Numbered from the stretch's first letter, positions 9,209-18,619 are shown. The stretch is DNA of 64,000 nucleotides from Streptomyces sp. JJ36 (GCF_021696945.1 NZ_JACYHE010000012.1:59230-123229), one strand, 5' to 3'. Made by a program: numbers and translations. The notes: generated by a model not told the origin, from the sequence alone.

Positions 9209-12200
9209 ATGTCAGCGTTGCACGTGCCCGGTGTGCCGCTCCCGCTGCCGTCTTTCCTCACCGACGGGGTGGCGGCGGGCGTCCGCGGGGCCGCGGACCT
9301 GGCCGGGCAGGTGACGGGCCGGCTCGCCGGGCCGCTGCTGGGCCTGGAGCGGCGCGGGGTGTGGGAGCGGCCGGGTCGCCGGTACATCGAGGTGCGCGGA
9401 GTGCACGGCCCGGAGGGGGCGCGGCTGGCCCGGCTCGTGGAGCGGGCGCTGGAGGAGCATCCCGGGGTGCTGTGGGCGCGGGTGAACGCGCCCTCCGAGC
9501 GGGCGGTGGTGGCGCTGGGGTCGCCGGCGGCGCCGACCCGGGAGCTGGTCGCGCTGATCGAGTGGGCGGAGCGACGCAGCGCGGTCCCGGAGACGTACGA
9601 GCACGACGAGTGGCTGGCCGAACCCCACCATCCGGGCGAGGGCCCGCGGACCCGGCAGTCGGTCTCGGCGCTGGCCGCGGACGCGATCGGGCTCGCCACG
9701 TCGACCGCCTCCCGGCTGCTGCCCTGGGCTCCGCTGCCCAGTGAGGTCGCGGGCCTCGTCGGCGCCCTCCAGACCCATCCGCGGCTGCGGCGGCTGGCCC
9801 AGCGGGGACTGCCCGGCCAGGACTCCGCCGAGTCGGTGCTGCCGGTGGTCAGCGCGCTGGTCCAGGGCGTGGCCACGCGGGGCGGCGGTCTGGTGCTGGA
9901 CGTCGCGCAACGTGTCTCCCAGTGGCGGGAGGCGGCCGCGGAGCGCGACGCCTGGGCGGCGGCGGAGCCGGGCCTGGTCCCCGGCCCGGAGGAGGCGGCC
10001 GCCGGGCCGGTGGCGGTGGAGCGGCCGGTGCCGCACCGGGACACGGCCGCCCGGTTCGCCGAACGGGCGATGGGGGCCGGGGCCCTGGCGGGTGCCGCGG
10101 CGACCCCGTTCGCCGGGCCGCGGCGCGGGCTGGCGGTGGCGCTGGCCGCGGTGCCGAAGGCCCCGGGCGCCGGGCGGGAGGGATTCGCCACCACCCTCGG
10201 CCGGTTCCTCTCGCTGCGCGGCGTGGTGGTGATGGACCGGGGTGCGCTGCGCCGGCTCGGGCAGGTGGACACCGTGGTGCTGGAGGAGCAGGCGCTGCGC
10301 ACCGACCGGTACGAGCCGGTGGACCTGGCGCTGCTGAGCGGCGCCGACCCCGGGCGTACGGCGGAGCGGCTCTTCGCACTGCTCGATCCGGAGGCCGCCC
10401 TGGAGACGCGGCGGGACGACGACGGCTGGGTGCTGGGCCCGCTGGAGGGGCTGACGCTGACCGGCCGGACGGGCCGGCAGGCGGCGGCGCGGCTGCGGAA
10501 GCGGGGCAGCGAGCGGTTCCTCGGCCTGGCGCGCGGCCGCCGGCTGGAGGCGGTGGCGGGGCTGGCCACCCAGACGGCCCCGGGTGCGGAGGCCGTGGCG
10601 GCCGCGGCCCGCCGGGCGGGAGCGCGCGTGGTGCTCGCCACCGACCGGCGGGAGCCGGCGTTCGGCTTCGCCGACGCGGTGGTGCCCGGGGGTGACCGGC
10701 TGGCCGGCTCCGTACGGGAGCTGCAGGCCGCCGGCTCGGTGGTGCTGCTGGTGTCGGGGAACCGGCGGGCGCTCGGCGCCGCGGACTGCGGGGTGGGGGT
10801 GCACCATGCGGGCGATCCCCCGGCGTGGGGCGCCCATCTGCTGGTCGGTGCCGACCTGGAGGCGGCGGGCCTGGTGGTGGACGCCGTCGGCGTGGCCGCC
10901 CGGGTCGACCACGACAGCGCGGTGCTGGCGACCGGCGGCAGCGGCGTGGGCGCGGTGGCCGCGCTGCAGTCGCCGCCGCCCCGGGCGGCCGCGCGGGGGG
11001 CCGCGGCGGGCACCGCCGCCGGGTCCGCGGCGTTCGGCATGGGCGTGTGGCGGGCGCGGCAGTTGCTCTCCCGCCCGGTCGATCCGCCGGTGAGCACCAC
11101 GCCGTGGCATCTGATGCCCGTGGACCGGGTGCTGGAGCGGCTGGACACCACGCCCGAGGGGCTGGCCCCGGACGAGGCCGCGTCCCGGGTGGGCGCCTCG
11201 CCCGGCTCGGCCGAACCGGCGCGCACCACGCTGCCGGCGGCCTTCGTGGAGGAGCTGGCCAACCCGCTGACGCCGGTCCTGGCGGCGGGCGCGGCTCTGG
11301 CCGCCGCCGTCGGGTCGCGTACCGACGCCGCCCTGGTGGGCGCGATCACCGGTACGTCGGCGCTGGTCGGCAGCGTGCAGCGAGTACGGACCGAGCGCGC
11401 CCTGGCAGGCCTCTTCGCACGCTCGGCGATCGGCGCCCGGGTGCGGCGCGGCGGAGCGGAGCGGCTGGTGACCGCGGGGGACCTGGTGCACGGGGACATC
11501 GTGGTGCTGCGCCCGGAGGACGTGGTCCCGGCGGACTGCCGGCTGCTGGAGGCGGAGGGGGTGGAGGTCGACGAGTCCTCGCTGACCGGCGAGTCGCTGC
11601 CGGTGGCGAAGGACCCGGCGCCGGTGGTGGCCGCGCAACTCGCCGACCGGCGCTCGATGCTCTACGAGGGCACGATGGTCTCGGCGGGACGGGCCGTGGC
11701 CGTGGTGGTGGCGACCGGCGCCTCCACGGAGGTGGGCCGCAGCATGGCCACGGCCCGGCGCTCCGCTCCGGCCACCGGCGTGGAGGCCCGGCTGACCAGG
11801 CTGACCCGGGCGGGCCTGCCGCTCGCGCTGGGCTCGGCGGCCGCGGTGGCCGGTGCCGGGCTGCTGCACGGGCACCGGATCACCGAGACCCTCGCCTCGG
11901 CGGTGAACCTGGCCGTCGCCTCCGTCCCGGAGGGGCTTCCGCTCCTGGTCAACGCGGCGCAGTTGGCCGCCGCCCGGCGGCTCGCGGAGGACGGGGCGCT
12001 GGTGCGCAACCCGCGGACCATCGAGGCGCTGGGCCGCGCGGACGTGCTCTGCTTCGACAAGACCGGCACCCTCACCGAGGGCCATCTGGAGCTGGCCGCG
12101 GTGAGCGACGGGGAGACCGCGCAGCCCGTCGACCGGCTCGGCCCGGAGCACAGGGCGGTGCTCGCCGCGGCGCTGCGCGCCACCCCGCCGGCGCGGCAGT

Positions 12201-13879
12201 CGGAGCCCATGGCCCACCAGACGGACCGTGCGGTGGCGGCCGGGGCACGCCGGGCGAAGGTGGCGGTGCGGCGCGGCGCCGCCTCCTGGCGGCGCACCTA
12301 TGCGCTGGCCTTCGACCCGTCCCGGGCGTACCACGCCACCGCGGGACGGACCTCGCGCGGCGGTCTGCTCAGCGTGAAGGGCGCGCCCGAGAACGTCCTG
12401 CCGCGGTGCCGCCGCCGGCGGCTGGACGGCGAGACGACGGAGCTGGACGAGGCCGCGCGGCACGACCTCACCGCCACGGCCGAGAAGCTGGCCGGCGCCG
12501 GCCGCCGGGTGCTGGCCGTGGCCGAGCGGACCCTCGCCACGGACGCGCGGCTGACCGACGAGACCGTGGAGGAGCTGGTCTTCCTCGGGTTCGTCACCCT
12601 GGCCGACCCGGTGCGCAGCGGCGCCGCGCCGGCCACCGCGCGGCTGCGGGAGGCCGGGGTGCAGATCGTCATGCTCACCGGCGACCACCCGGCGACCGCG
12701 GGCGCCATCGCCTCGACGGTGAGCGAGGACGCGGAGCCGGTGGTGTCGACCGGGCCGGAACTGGACGAGCTCGACGACGCGGAGCTGGACGCGCTGCTGC
12801 CGCGAGTGGACGTGATCGCCCGGTGCAGCCCGCGGCACAAGGTCCGCATCGTGCAGGCCTACCAGCGGCTCGGCCGGGTGGTGGCGATGACGGGCGACGG
12901 GGCGAACGACGCCCCGGCGATCCGGCTCGCCGACGTCGGCATCGCGCTGGGCCGGCGGGGCACGCCGGCGGCCACCGCGGCGGCGGACCTGGTGGTGGGC
13001 GACGACCGCCTGGAGACCATCATCTCGGCGCTGCTGGAGGGCCGCTCCATGTGGGCGTCGGTCCGGGCGGCGCTGGCCATCCTCATCGGCGGGAACCTGG
13101 GCGAGGTCTCGTTCAGCGTGCTGGCCTCCGCGCTGACCGGTGCCGCGCCGCTGAACGCCCGTCAGATCATGCTGGTGAACCTGCTCACGGATCTGGCGCC
13201 CGCGCTGGCCATCGCGGTGCGCGAGCCGAACGCCGAGGCCGGCGAGCGGCTGCTGCGGGAGGGGCCGCACCAGTCGCTGGGGGCCGCGCTGACGTACGAG
13301 ATGCTGGTGCGCGGGGCCACCACGGCGGCCGGCGCCGGCCTGGCCTGGGGCTTGGCGCGGCTGACGGGGCGTCAGCGGCGGGCGAGCACGGTGGCGCTGG
13401 CGGCCGTGGTCGGCACCCAGCTCGCACAGACGCTGCTGGCCGGCGGTCTGAACCGGGAGGTGCTGGTCGCCGGGCTCGGGTCGGCCGCGGTTCTCGCGGC
13501 GATCATCCAGACGCCGGTGGTGAGCCCCTTCTTCGGCTGTACGCCGCTGGGTCCGGTGGGATGGGGCATGGCCTTCGGCGGCATCGCCTCGGCCACGCTG
13601 CTCGGCGCCGTCCTGTCCCCGCTCGCGCGCCGCCTGGCGGCGGAGGACGGCGAGGACGACGTCGAGTACGGGGAGGACGGGGAGGACGGGCAGGACGTGG
13701 CAGGCGCCGCCGGGGAGGCCGGTGAGGCGCGGGGCCGGTCCCCCGCCGGGGACCGCGCCCCGGACGCCGGCCCGGAGGCCGCCACGAAGTCCGGGCCGGA
13801 GACCGGCCCGGACGGCGCCGCACCGCGCGCCACCGGTCGCGGCACGGTGCCGGGCACGGCTCCCGGCGGCGAGCCGTGA
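9209..13879 (+). CDS. Giant CtpI-type cation-transporting P-type ATPase with pseudo-ATPase N-half
   Basis: 1556 residues, start ATG 9209 with GGAAGG 8 nt upstream. The C-terminal half is a full P-type ATPase: LTGES (about 792), membrane motif VPEGLPLLVNAAQ, phosphorylation loop CFDKTGTLTEG (Asp near 950), TGDGANDAP (about 1229) and several C-terminal helices. The N-half has an HMA-like fold without CxxC (about 50-120). It also carries a region that aligns in order with P-ATPase parts but lacks catalytic residues: LGQVDTVVLEEQAL near 350 replaces DxVVFDKTGTL, and SGNRRALGAADCGVGV near 515 replaces GDGxNDAPALxxADVGIAM. The last 80 residues are acidic low complexity. PEGL rather than CPx argues for a P2-like ion; the ion is unknown. 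Confidence 0.93.
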   Translation: MSALHVPGVPLPLPSFLTDGVAAGVRGAADLAGQVTGRLAGPLLGLERRGVWERPGRRYIEVRGVHGPEGARLARLVERALEEHPGVLWARVNAPSERAVVALGSPAAPTRELVALIEWAERRSAVPETYEHDEWLAEPHHPGEGPRTRQSVSALAADAIGLATSTASRLLPWAPLPSEVAGLVGALQTHPRLRRLAQRGLPGQDSAESVLPVVSALVQGVATRGGGLVLDVAQRVSQWREAAAERDAWAAAEPGLVPGPEEAAAGPVAVERPVPHRDTAARFAERAMGAGALAGAAATPFAGPRRGLAVALAAVPKAPGAGREGFATTLGRFLSLRGVVVMDRGALRRLGQVDTVVLEEQALRTDRYEPVDLALLSGADPGRTAERLFALLDPEAALETRRDDDGWVLGPLEGLTLTGRTGRQAAARLRKRGSERFLGLARGRRLEAVAGLATQTAPGAEAVAAAARRAGARVVLATDRREPAFGFADAVVPGGDRLAGSVRELQAAGSVVLLVSGNRRALGAADCGVGVHHAGDPPAWGAHLLVGADLEAAGLVVDAVGVAARVDHDSAVLATGGSGVGAVAALQSPPPRAAARGAAAGTAAGSAAFGMGVWRARQLLSRPVDPPVSTTPWHLMPVDRVLERLDTTPEGLAPDEAASRVGASPGSAEPARTTLPAAFVEELANPLTPVLAAGAALAAAVGSRTDAALVGAITGTSALVGSVQRVRTERALAGLFARSAIGARVRRGGAERLVTAGDLVHGDIVVLRPEDVVPADCRLLEAEGVEVDESSLTGESLPVAKDPAPVVAAQLADRRSMLYEGTMVSAGRAVAVVVATGASTEVGRSMATARRSAPATGVEARLTRLTRAGLPLALGSAAAVAGAGLLHGHRITETLASAVNLAVASVPEGLPLLVNAAQLAAARRLAEDGALVRNPRTIEALGRADVLCFDKTGTLTEGHLELAAVSDGETAQPVDRLGPEHRAVLAAALRATPPARQSEPMAHQTDRAVAAGARRAKVAVRRGAASWRRTYALAFDPSRAYHATAGRTSRGGLLSVKGAPENVLPRCRRRRLDGETTELDEAARHDLTATAEKLAGAGRRVLAVAERTLATDARLTDETVEELVFLGFVTLADPVRSGAAPATARLREAGVQIVMLTGDHPATAGAIASTVSEDAEPVVSTGPELDELDDAELDALLPRVDVIARCSPRHKVRIVQAYQRLGRVVAMTGDGANDAPAIRLADVGIALGRRGTPAATAAADLVVGDDRLETIISALLEGRSMWASVRAALAILIGGNLGEVSFSVLASALTGAAPLNARQIMLVNLLTDLAPALAIAVREPNAEAGERLLREGPHQSLGAALTYEMLVRGATTAAGAGLAWGLARLTGRQRRASTVALAAVVGTQLAQTLLAGGLNREVLVAGLGSAAVLAAIIQTPVVSPFFGCTPLGPVGWGMAFGGIASATLLGAVLSPLARRLAAEDGEDDVEYGEDGEDGQDVAGAAGEAGEARGRSPAGDRAPDAGPEAATKSGPETGPDGAAPRATGRGTVPGTAPGGEP

Positions 13880-13892
13880 GCGGGCTGCGGGC

Positions 13893-14906
13893 TCAGGGCT
13901 GGAGGGCCGGCAGCACCTCGGCGCCGTAGGCGTCGATGGTGGCCTCCCGGGCGTCGTGCATGGCGTACACGGCGAACTGGTGCACGCCCAGGTCGCGCAG
14001 CTCCCGCAGCCGCGCCACCTGCGCCGCGGGCGGACCGAGCAGGCAGAAGCGGTCCACGATGTCGTCCGGGACGAAGGCGGTGTCGGGGTTGCCGGCGCGC
14101 CCGTGGTGGGCGTAGTCGTACCCCTGTCTGGATCTGATGTACGCGGTGAGCGCGGTGGGCACGAGCGCGGAGTCCTCGCCGTAGCGGGCCACCAGATCGG
14201 CGACGTGGTTGCCGACCATGCCGCCGAACCAGCGGCACTGCTCGCGGGCGTGCGCCAGCGCCTCGGGGGTGTCCTCGCAGACGTAGGCGGGCGCGGCGAC
14301 GCAGACGGTCACCTGGTCCGGGTCCCGGCCGGCGCCGGCGGCGGCCTCGCGCACGGCCCGCACCATCCACTCCGTCAGATACGGGTCGGCGAGCTGGAGA
14401 ATGAAGCCGTCGGCCTCCCGGCCCGCCAGGGCCAGCGCCCTCGGCCCGTACGCCGCCATCCACACCGGCAGGTGCCCGTCCCGCACCCAGGGCAGCCGCA
14501 GCGGAGTGCCGTCGACGACGGCCTCCCGGCCCTCGGCCAGGTCGCGGATGACGGACATGGCCTCGGAGAGCCGGGCCAGCGTGGTGGGCCGGCGCCCGGC
14601 CACCCGCATCGCGGAGTCGCCGCGGCCGATGCCGCAGACCGTGCGGTTGCCGTACATCTCGTTGAGCGTGGCGAAGGTCGAGGCGGTGACCTCCCAGGCG
14701 CGGGTGGCGGGGTTGGTCACCATGGGGCCGACGATCAGCCGCCGGGTGTTGGCGAGGATGCGGCTGTGGATGACGTACGGCTCCTGCCAGAGGACCGAGG
14801 AGTCGAAGGTCCAGCCGTACCGGAAACCGTTGCGCTCGGCGCGCCGCATCAGGCCGACGGTGGCGGCGCCGGGCGGGTCTGTCTGGAGGACGAGCCCGAA
14901 GTCCAT
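13893..14906 (-). CDS. LLM-class (F420-type) oxidoreductase, TIGR03842-like
   Basis: 337 residues, a luciferase-like TIM barrel: starts MDFGLVLQTDPPGAATVGLM, with typical strands IVGPMVTNP, GIGRGDSAMRVAGRRP and VWMAAYGPRALALAG. It resembles the hypothetical family near methylene-tetrahydromethanopterin reductase that uses F420 (TIGR03842). It is the last gene of the hydantoin/dihydropyrimidine operon, 84 bp after dihydropyrimidinase. The operon has every reductive uracil-degradation enzyme except dihydropyrimidine dehydrogenase, so this enzyme may feed or replace that step. An RutA-like oxygenase role is the alternative. Function is inferred from context only. Confidence 0.85.
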   Translation of the reverse strand: MDFGLVLQTDPPGAATVGLMRRAERNGFRYGWTFDSSVLWQEPYVIHSRILANTRRLIVGPMVTNPATRAWEVTASTFATLNEMYGNRTVCGIGRGDSAMRVAGRRPTTLARLSEAMSVIRDLAEGREAVVDGTPLRLPWVRDGHLPVWMAAYGPRALALAGREADGFILQLADPYLTEWMVRAVREAAAGAGRDPDQVTVCVAAPAYVCEDTPEALAHAREQCRWFGGMVGNHVADLVARYGEDSALVPTALTAYIRSRQGYDYAHHGRAGNPDTAFVPDDIVDRFCLLGPPAAQVARLRELRDLGVHQFAVYAMHDAREATIDAYGAEVLPALQP

Positions 14907-14990
14907 GCCTCAGGTCTCCTTTCCGGTCTGTCCGGTCTGCTGCGGCCTGCCCGGGACGGCCCGGGCCGGTACGGGCGGGTGCGCGCGCGG

Positions 14991-16391
14991 CTAGCCGAGG
15001 AACTGGCAGGTGCCGCGCGGGGTGTACTGGCCGTGGCCGGCGTGGCCGGTGTAGGAGCCGCGGTCGATGATCGTGCGGCCGCGGGAGAGCACGGTCTCCA
15101 CCCGGCCGGTGAGGCGCTTGCCCTCGTAGACGGAGTAGTCGACGTTCATGTGGTGCGTGGCGGCGGAGAGGGTCTGCTCCGCGCCCGGGTCGTAGAGGAC
15201 CACGTCGGCGTCCGAGCCGGGGGCGAGGGTGCCCTTCTTGGGGTAGAGCCCGAACATCCGGGCGGGGGTGGCACAGGCGATCTCGATCCAGCGGCGGCGG
15301 CTGAGGTGCCCGTCGAGCACGGCCTGGTGCAGCAGGTCCATGCGGTGCTCGACACCGGGCAGGCCGTTGGGGATCTTGGAGAAGTCGCCGCGGCCCAGCT
15401 CCTTCTGGCCGCTGAAGCAGAACGGGCAGTGGTCGGTGGAGACCACCTGGAGGTCGTTGGTGCGCAGCCCCTTCCACAGCGCCGCCTGGTGTTCGCGGGG
15501 CCGCAGCGGCGTGCTGCACACGTACTTGGCGCCCTCGAAGTCCGGCTCGGCGAGGTTGTCGGTGGAGAGGAAGAGGTACTGCGGGCAGGTCTCCCCGAAG
15601 ACGGGCAGGTCCTTGTCGCGGGCGGCGGCGAGTTCGGCGACGGCCTCCTCGGCGGAGACGTGCACGACGTACAGCGGCGCGCCGGCCACCCGGGCGAGCT
15701 GCACGGCGCGGTGGGTGGCCTCGGCCTCCAGCAGCACCTTGCGGACCTCGCCGTGGTGGCGGGGGTCGGTGCGCCCGGCGGCGAGGGCCTGCTGGACCAG
15801 CACGTCGATGGCGATGCCGTTCTCCGCGTGGATCATGGTGAGGGCGCCGTTGTCCGCGGCGCGCTGCATCGCGCGGAGGATCTGGCCGTCGTCGCTGTAG
15901 ACCACCCCGGGGTAGGCCATGAACAGCTTGAACGAGGTGATTCCTTCCTCGACCAGCAGGTCCATCTCCTTGAGGGTGCCCTCGTTCACGTCGGAGAGGA
16001 TCATGTGGAAGGCGTAGTCGACGGCGCACTGGGCGTCGGCCTTCGCGTGCCACTGGTCGAGCCCCTCGCGCAGCGCGTGCCCGCGGGTCTGCACGGCGAA
16101 GTCGATGACGGTGGTGGTGCCGCCCCAGGCGGCCGCCCGGGTCCCGGTCTCGAAGGTGTCGGAGGAGAAGGTCCCGCCGAAGGGGAAGTCCATGTGGGTG
16201 TGGGCGTCGACGCCGCCGGGGAGGACGTACCGGCCGGTGGCGTCCAGCTCCTCGTCGGCGGTCCAGGCGGCCGCGGCGTCGCTGCCGTGGGTGGCCAGCG
16301 CGGCGATGCGCCCGTCCTCGACGAGCAGGTCGGCGTGGAGTTCGTCGGCGGCGGTGATCACCAGTCCACCCCGGATGACCGTACGGCTCAT
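14991..16391 (-). CDS. hydA: Dihydropyrimidinase / D-hydantoinase
   Basis: 466 residues, cyclic amidohydrolase. Metal ligands are visible: GGVDAHTHMDF (HxH), the carboxylated lysine in TSFKLFMAYPG, HAENG, VVHVSAEEA and the catalytic Asp in STDHCPFCFSGQKELG. It hydrolyses 5,6-dihydrouracil or 5-substituted hydantoins to the N-carbamoyl amino acid. The ATG at 16391 overlaps the aminotransferase stop (ATGA) and is preceded by GGGAGCGG. Stop is TAG at 14991-14993. Second step of reductive pyrimidine breakdown; product goes to the carbamoylase encoded upstream. Confidence 0.95.
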   Translation of the reverse strand: MSRTVIRGGLVITAADELHADLLVEDGRIAALATHGSDAAAAWTADEELDATGRYVLPGGVDAHTHMDFPFGGTFSSDTFETGTRAAAWGGTTTVIDFAVQTRGHALREGLDQWHAKADAQCAVDYAFHMILSDVNEGTLKEMDLLVEEGITSFKLFMAYPGVVYSDDGQILRAMQRAADNGALTMIHAENGIAIDVLVQQALAAGRTDPRHHGEVRKVLLEAEATHRAVQLARVAGAPLYVVHVSAEEAVAELAAARDKDLPVFGETCPQYLFLSTDNLAEPDFEGAKYVCSTPLRPREHQAALWKGLRTNDLQVVSTDHCPFCFSGQKELGRGDFSKIPNGLPGVEHRMDLLHQAVLDGHLSRRRWIEIACATPARMFGLYPKKGTLAPGSDADVVLYDPGAEQTLSAATHHMNVDYSVYEGKRLTGRVETVLSRGRTIIDRGSYTGHAGHGQYTPRGTCQFLG

Positions 16392-17722
16392 GGGTTTCCG
16401 CTCCCTTCCAGCTCGGTCTGTGCCGCGTGGAGGGCCTCCTCCAGGACGGCGGCGCCCTCCTCCGCTTCCGCCACGGTGAGCGACAGCGGGGGTGCGACGC
16501 GCAGCACGCTGCCCAGGTGGCTGCCGCCCTTGCCGAGGAGCAGGCCGCCCTCCCGGGCCGCCTCCAGCACCAGCGAGGCCGCCTCGGGCGAGGGCTCGTC
16601 GGTGCCGGGCCGCACCAGTTCGATGCCGATCATCAGGCCGCGGCCGCGCACCTCGCGGACGACGCTCAGCCCGGCGCAGGCGGCCCGCACCCGTTCCAGC
16701 AGCAGTCCGCCGACGCGGCGGGCGTTGCCCTGCAGGTCGTGCTCCAGCAGGTGGGTGAGGTTGGCGTGGGCGGCGGCCATGGTGACCGGGCTGCCGCCGA
16801 AGGTGGAGATGGAGTTGGCGTCCAGGCAGTTCATGACCTCGGCGCGGGCGACGACGCCGCCGACGGACATGCCGTTGCCGATGCCCTTGGCGAAGGTGAG
16901 CACGTCCGGCGGGCCGTTGCCGGCGTGCGCCTGCCAGCCCCAGAAGTGGTCGCCGGTACGGCCCCAGCCGGTCTGCACCTCGTCGGAGATCCACAGGATG
17001 CCGTGCCGGTCCAGCACCTCGCGGAAGGCGGCGAGGAGGCCGTCCGGGGGCGCGGTGAAACCGCCGACGCCCTGCACCGGCTCGGCGATCAGCGCGGCCA
17101 CCCGGCCGCCGGTCTGGCCGAGCAGGTCCTCCAGGTCGGCGACGCAGGCGCGGACGAAGGCGGCGTCGTCCAGCCCGGCGTAGGGGCCGCGGGTGCGCAC
17201 CCCGCCGTGCACGTAGAGGGTCTGCAGCGGGGAGAGGGTGGTCGGGGACCAGGCGCGGTTGCCGGTGATGCCGACGGTGGAGAAGGAGCGGCCGTGGTAG
17301 CTGTTGCGCAGGGCCAGGACCTGGTGGGAGCCGCGGTACGCGGTGGCCAGCAGCAGCGCCGCGTCGTTGGCCTCGGTGCCGGAGGTGGTGAAGAAGACGC
17401 GCGCGTCCGGGATGCCGGAGAGCGCGGCGATGCGCTCGGCCAGCTCCACCATGGGGCGGTTGAGGTAGAGGGTGGAGGTGTGCAGGATGCGGCCCGCCTG
17501 CTCGCTGACGGCCTTGGTGACCTCGGGCAGCGCGTGGGCGGTCATGGTGGTGAGGATGCCGCCGAAGAAGTCCAGGTAGCGGCGGCCGTCGGCGTCCCAG
17601 ACGTGGCGGCCCTCGCCGTGCGTGAGCTCCAGCGGGCGGTCGTAGTAGAGGGCGAGCCAGCCGGGCAGCACGGCCCGGTGGCGGTGGAGGAGGTCGTCCC
17701 GGTGGTCGCTGCGTCCGGTCAC
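16388..17722 (-). CDS. Class III PLP aminotransferase (probable beta-alanine aminotransferase)
   Basis: 444 residues from the GTG at 17722, which overlaps the stop of the upstream gene (GTGA). Family features: LDFFGGILTTMTAH, TTSGTEANDAALLLA (PLP phosphate site), NSYHGRS, GFTAPPDGLL, the cofactor Asp in WISDEVQTGWGRTG, and the Schiff-base lysine in LTFAKGIGNGM. Class III enzymes transaminate omega-amino acids. Next to beta-ureidopropionase and dihydropyrimidinase, its likely substrate is beta-alanine or beta-aminoisobutyrate, giving malonate semialdehyde. Confidence 0.93.
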   Translation of the reverse strand: MTGRSDHRDDLLHRHRAVLPGWLALYYDRPLELTHGEGRHVWDADGRRYLDFFGGILTTMTAHALPEVTKAVSEQAGRILHTSTLYLNRPMVELAERIAALSGIPDARVFFTTSGTEANDAALLLATAYRGSHQVLALRNSYHGRSFSTVGITGNRAWSPTTLSPLQTLYVHGGVRTRGPYAGLDDAAFVRACVADLEDLLGQTGGRVAALIAEPVQGVGGFTAPPDGLLAAFREVLDRHGILWISDEVQTGWGRTGDHFWGWQAHAGNGPPDVLTFAKGIGNGMSVGGVVARAEVMNCLDANSISTFGGSPVTMAAAHANLTHLLEHDLQGNARRVGGLLLERVRAACAGLSVVREVRGRGLMIGIELVRPGTDEPSPEAASLVLEAAREGGLLLGKGGSHLGSVLRVAPPLSLTVAEAEEGAAVLEEALHAAQTELEGSGNP

Positions 17723-18561
17723 GGCCGCACCAGCCCCTCGTACGCGTCCGGGCGGCGGTCCCGGTAGAAGGCCCACTGCTGCCGGACCTCGTCGATCAGC
17801 GAGAAGTCCAGGTCCCGTACGAGCAGTTCCTCCTCCTTGTCGCTGGCGACCTCCCCGACGAACCGCCCGCGGGGGTCGACGAAGTAGCTGGTGCCGTAGA
17901 AGTCGTTGGCGCCGTACTCCTCGGTGCCGACGCGGTTGATGGCGGCGACGAAGTACTCGTTGGCGACCGCGGCGGCGGGCTGTTCGAGCTGCCAGAGGTA
18001 GGCGGAGAGACCGCGGGAGGTGGCGGAGGGGTTGTAGACGAGCTGCGCGCCGGCCAGGCCGAGGGCGCGCCAGCCCTCGGGGAAGTGGCGGTCGTAGCAG
18101 ATGGAGACGCCGACCTTGCCGACCGCGGTGTCGAAGACGGGCCAGCCGAGGTTGCCGGGCCGGAAGTAGTACTTCTCCCAGAAGCCCTCGACCTGCGGGA
18201 TGTGGTGCTTGCGGTAACTGCCGAGCACCGTGCCGTCGGCGTCGATCACGGCGGCGGTGTTGTAGTAGAAGCCGGACTGCTCGACCTCGAAGACGGGCAC
18301 CACCAGCACCATGCCGGTCTCCCGCGCCAGGGCCTGCATGCGCCGCACGGTCGGGCCGTCCGGCACCGGTTCGGCCCAGCGGTAGTGGGCGGGGTCCTGG
18401 ACCTGGCAGAAGTAGGGGGCGTTGAACACCTCCTGGAAGCCGAGGACCCGCGCTCCCTGCCGGGCCGCCTCGCGCGCGTGGCGCTCGTGCTTCTCGATCA
18501 TGGACTCGGTGTCCCCGGTCCAGGTGGCCTGGACCAGCGCGGCGCGCACCACATCGGGCAT
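17719..18561 (-). CDS. Nitrilase-superfamily amidase, probable beta-ureidopropionase
   Basis: 280 residues, ATG 18561 with AAGGAG 7 nt upstream. The nitrilase triad is visible: Glu in LGFQEVFNAPYF, Lys in YRKHHIP, Cys in SICYDRHFPEG. The sequence GFWEKYYFRPGN and the ending DAYEGLVRP match N-carbamoyl-beta-alanine amidohydrolases. It releases CO2 and ammonia from the product of the dihydropyrimidinase. It is the first gene of the four-gene operon, and the upstream region carries palindromes that may be operators. Confidence 0.92.
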   Translation of the reverse strand: MPDVVRAALVQATWTGDTESMIEKHERHAREAARQGARVLGFQEVFNAPYFCQVQDPAHYRWAEPVPDGPTVRRMQALARETGMVLVVPVFEVEQSGFYYNTAAVIDADGTVLGSYRKHHIPQVEGFWEKYYFRPGNLGWPVFDTAVGKVGVSICYDRHFPEGWRALGLAGAQLVYNPSATSRGLSAYLWQLEQPAAAVANEYFVAAINRVGTEEYGANDFYGTSYFVDPRGRFVGEVASDKEEELLVRDLDFSLIDEVRQQWAFYRDRRPDAYEGLVRP

Positions 18562-18572
18562 GAACAGCTCCT

Positions 18573-18589
18573 TCGTACGAGGTGTACGA
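18573..18589 (-). promoter_or_regulatory. Inverted repeat TCGTAC-N5-GTACGA, possible operator
   Basis: Perfect 6-bp arms around 5 bp, 12 nt upstream of the start codon of the beta-ureidopropionase gene and touching its ribosome site. It could be an operator in the 5' leader or an mRNA structure covering the ribosome site. Confidence 0.4.
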
Positions 18590-18619
18590 CATCCGCCGGG
18601 CTCGACTCGCGTAGACCCG

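Noticed and set aside
9212..13270. 1352-codon open frame antisense to the P-type ATPase
   Set aside because: It is the mirror of a strongly coding GC-rich gene; its translation is Arg/Gly/Gln-rich low complexity with no motif.
13880..13892. Terminator between the P-type ATPase and LLM genes
   Set aside because: The convergent gap is only 13 bp and shows no hairpin.
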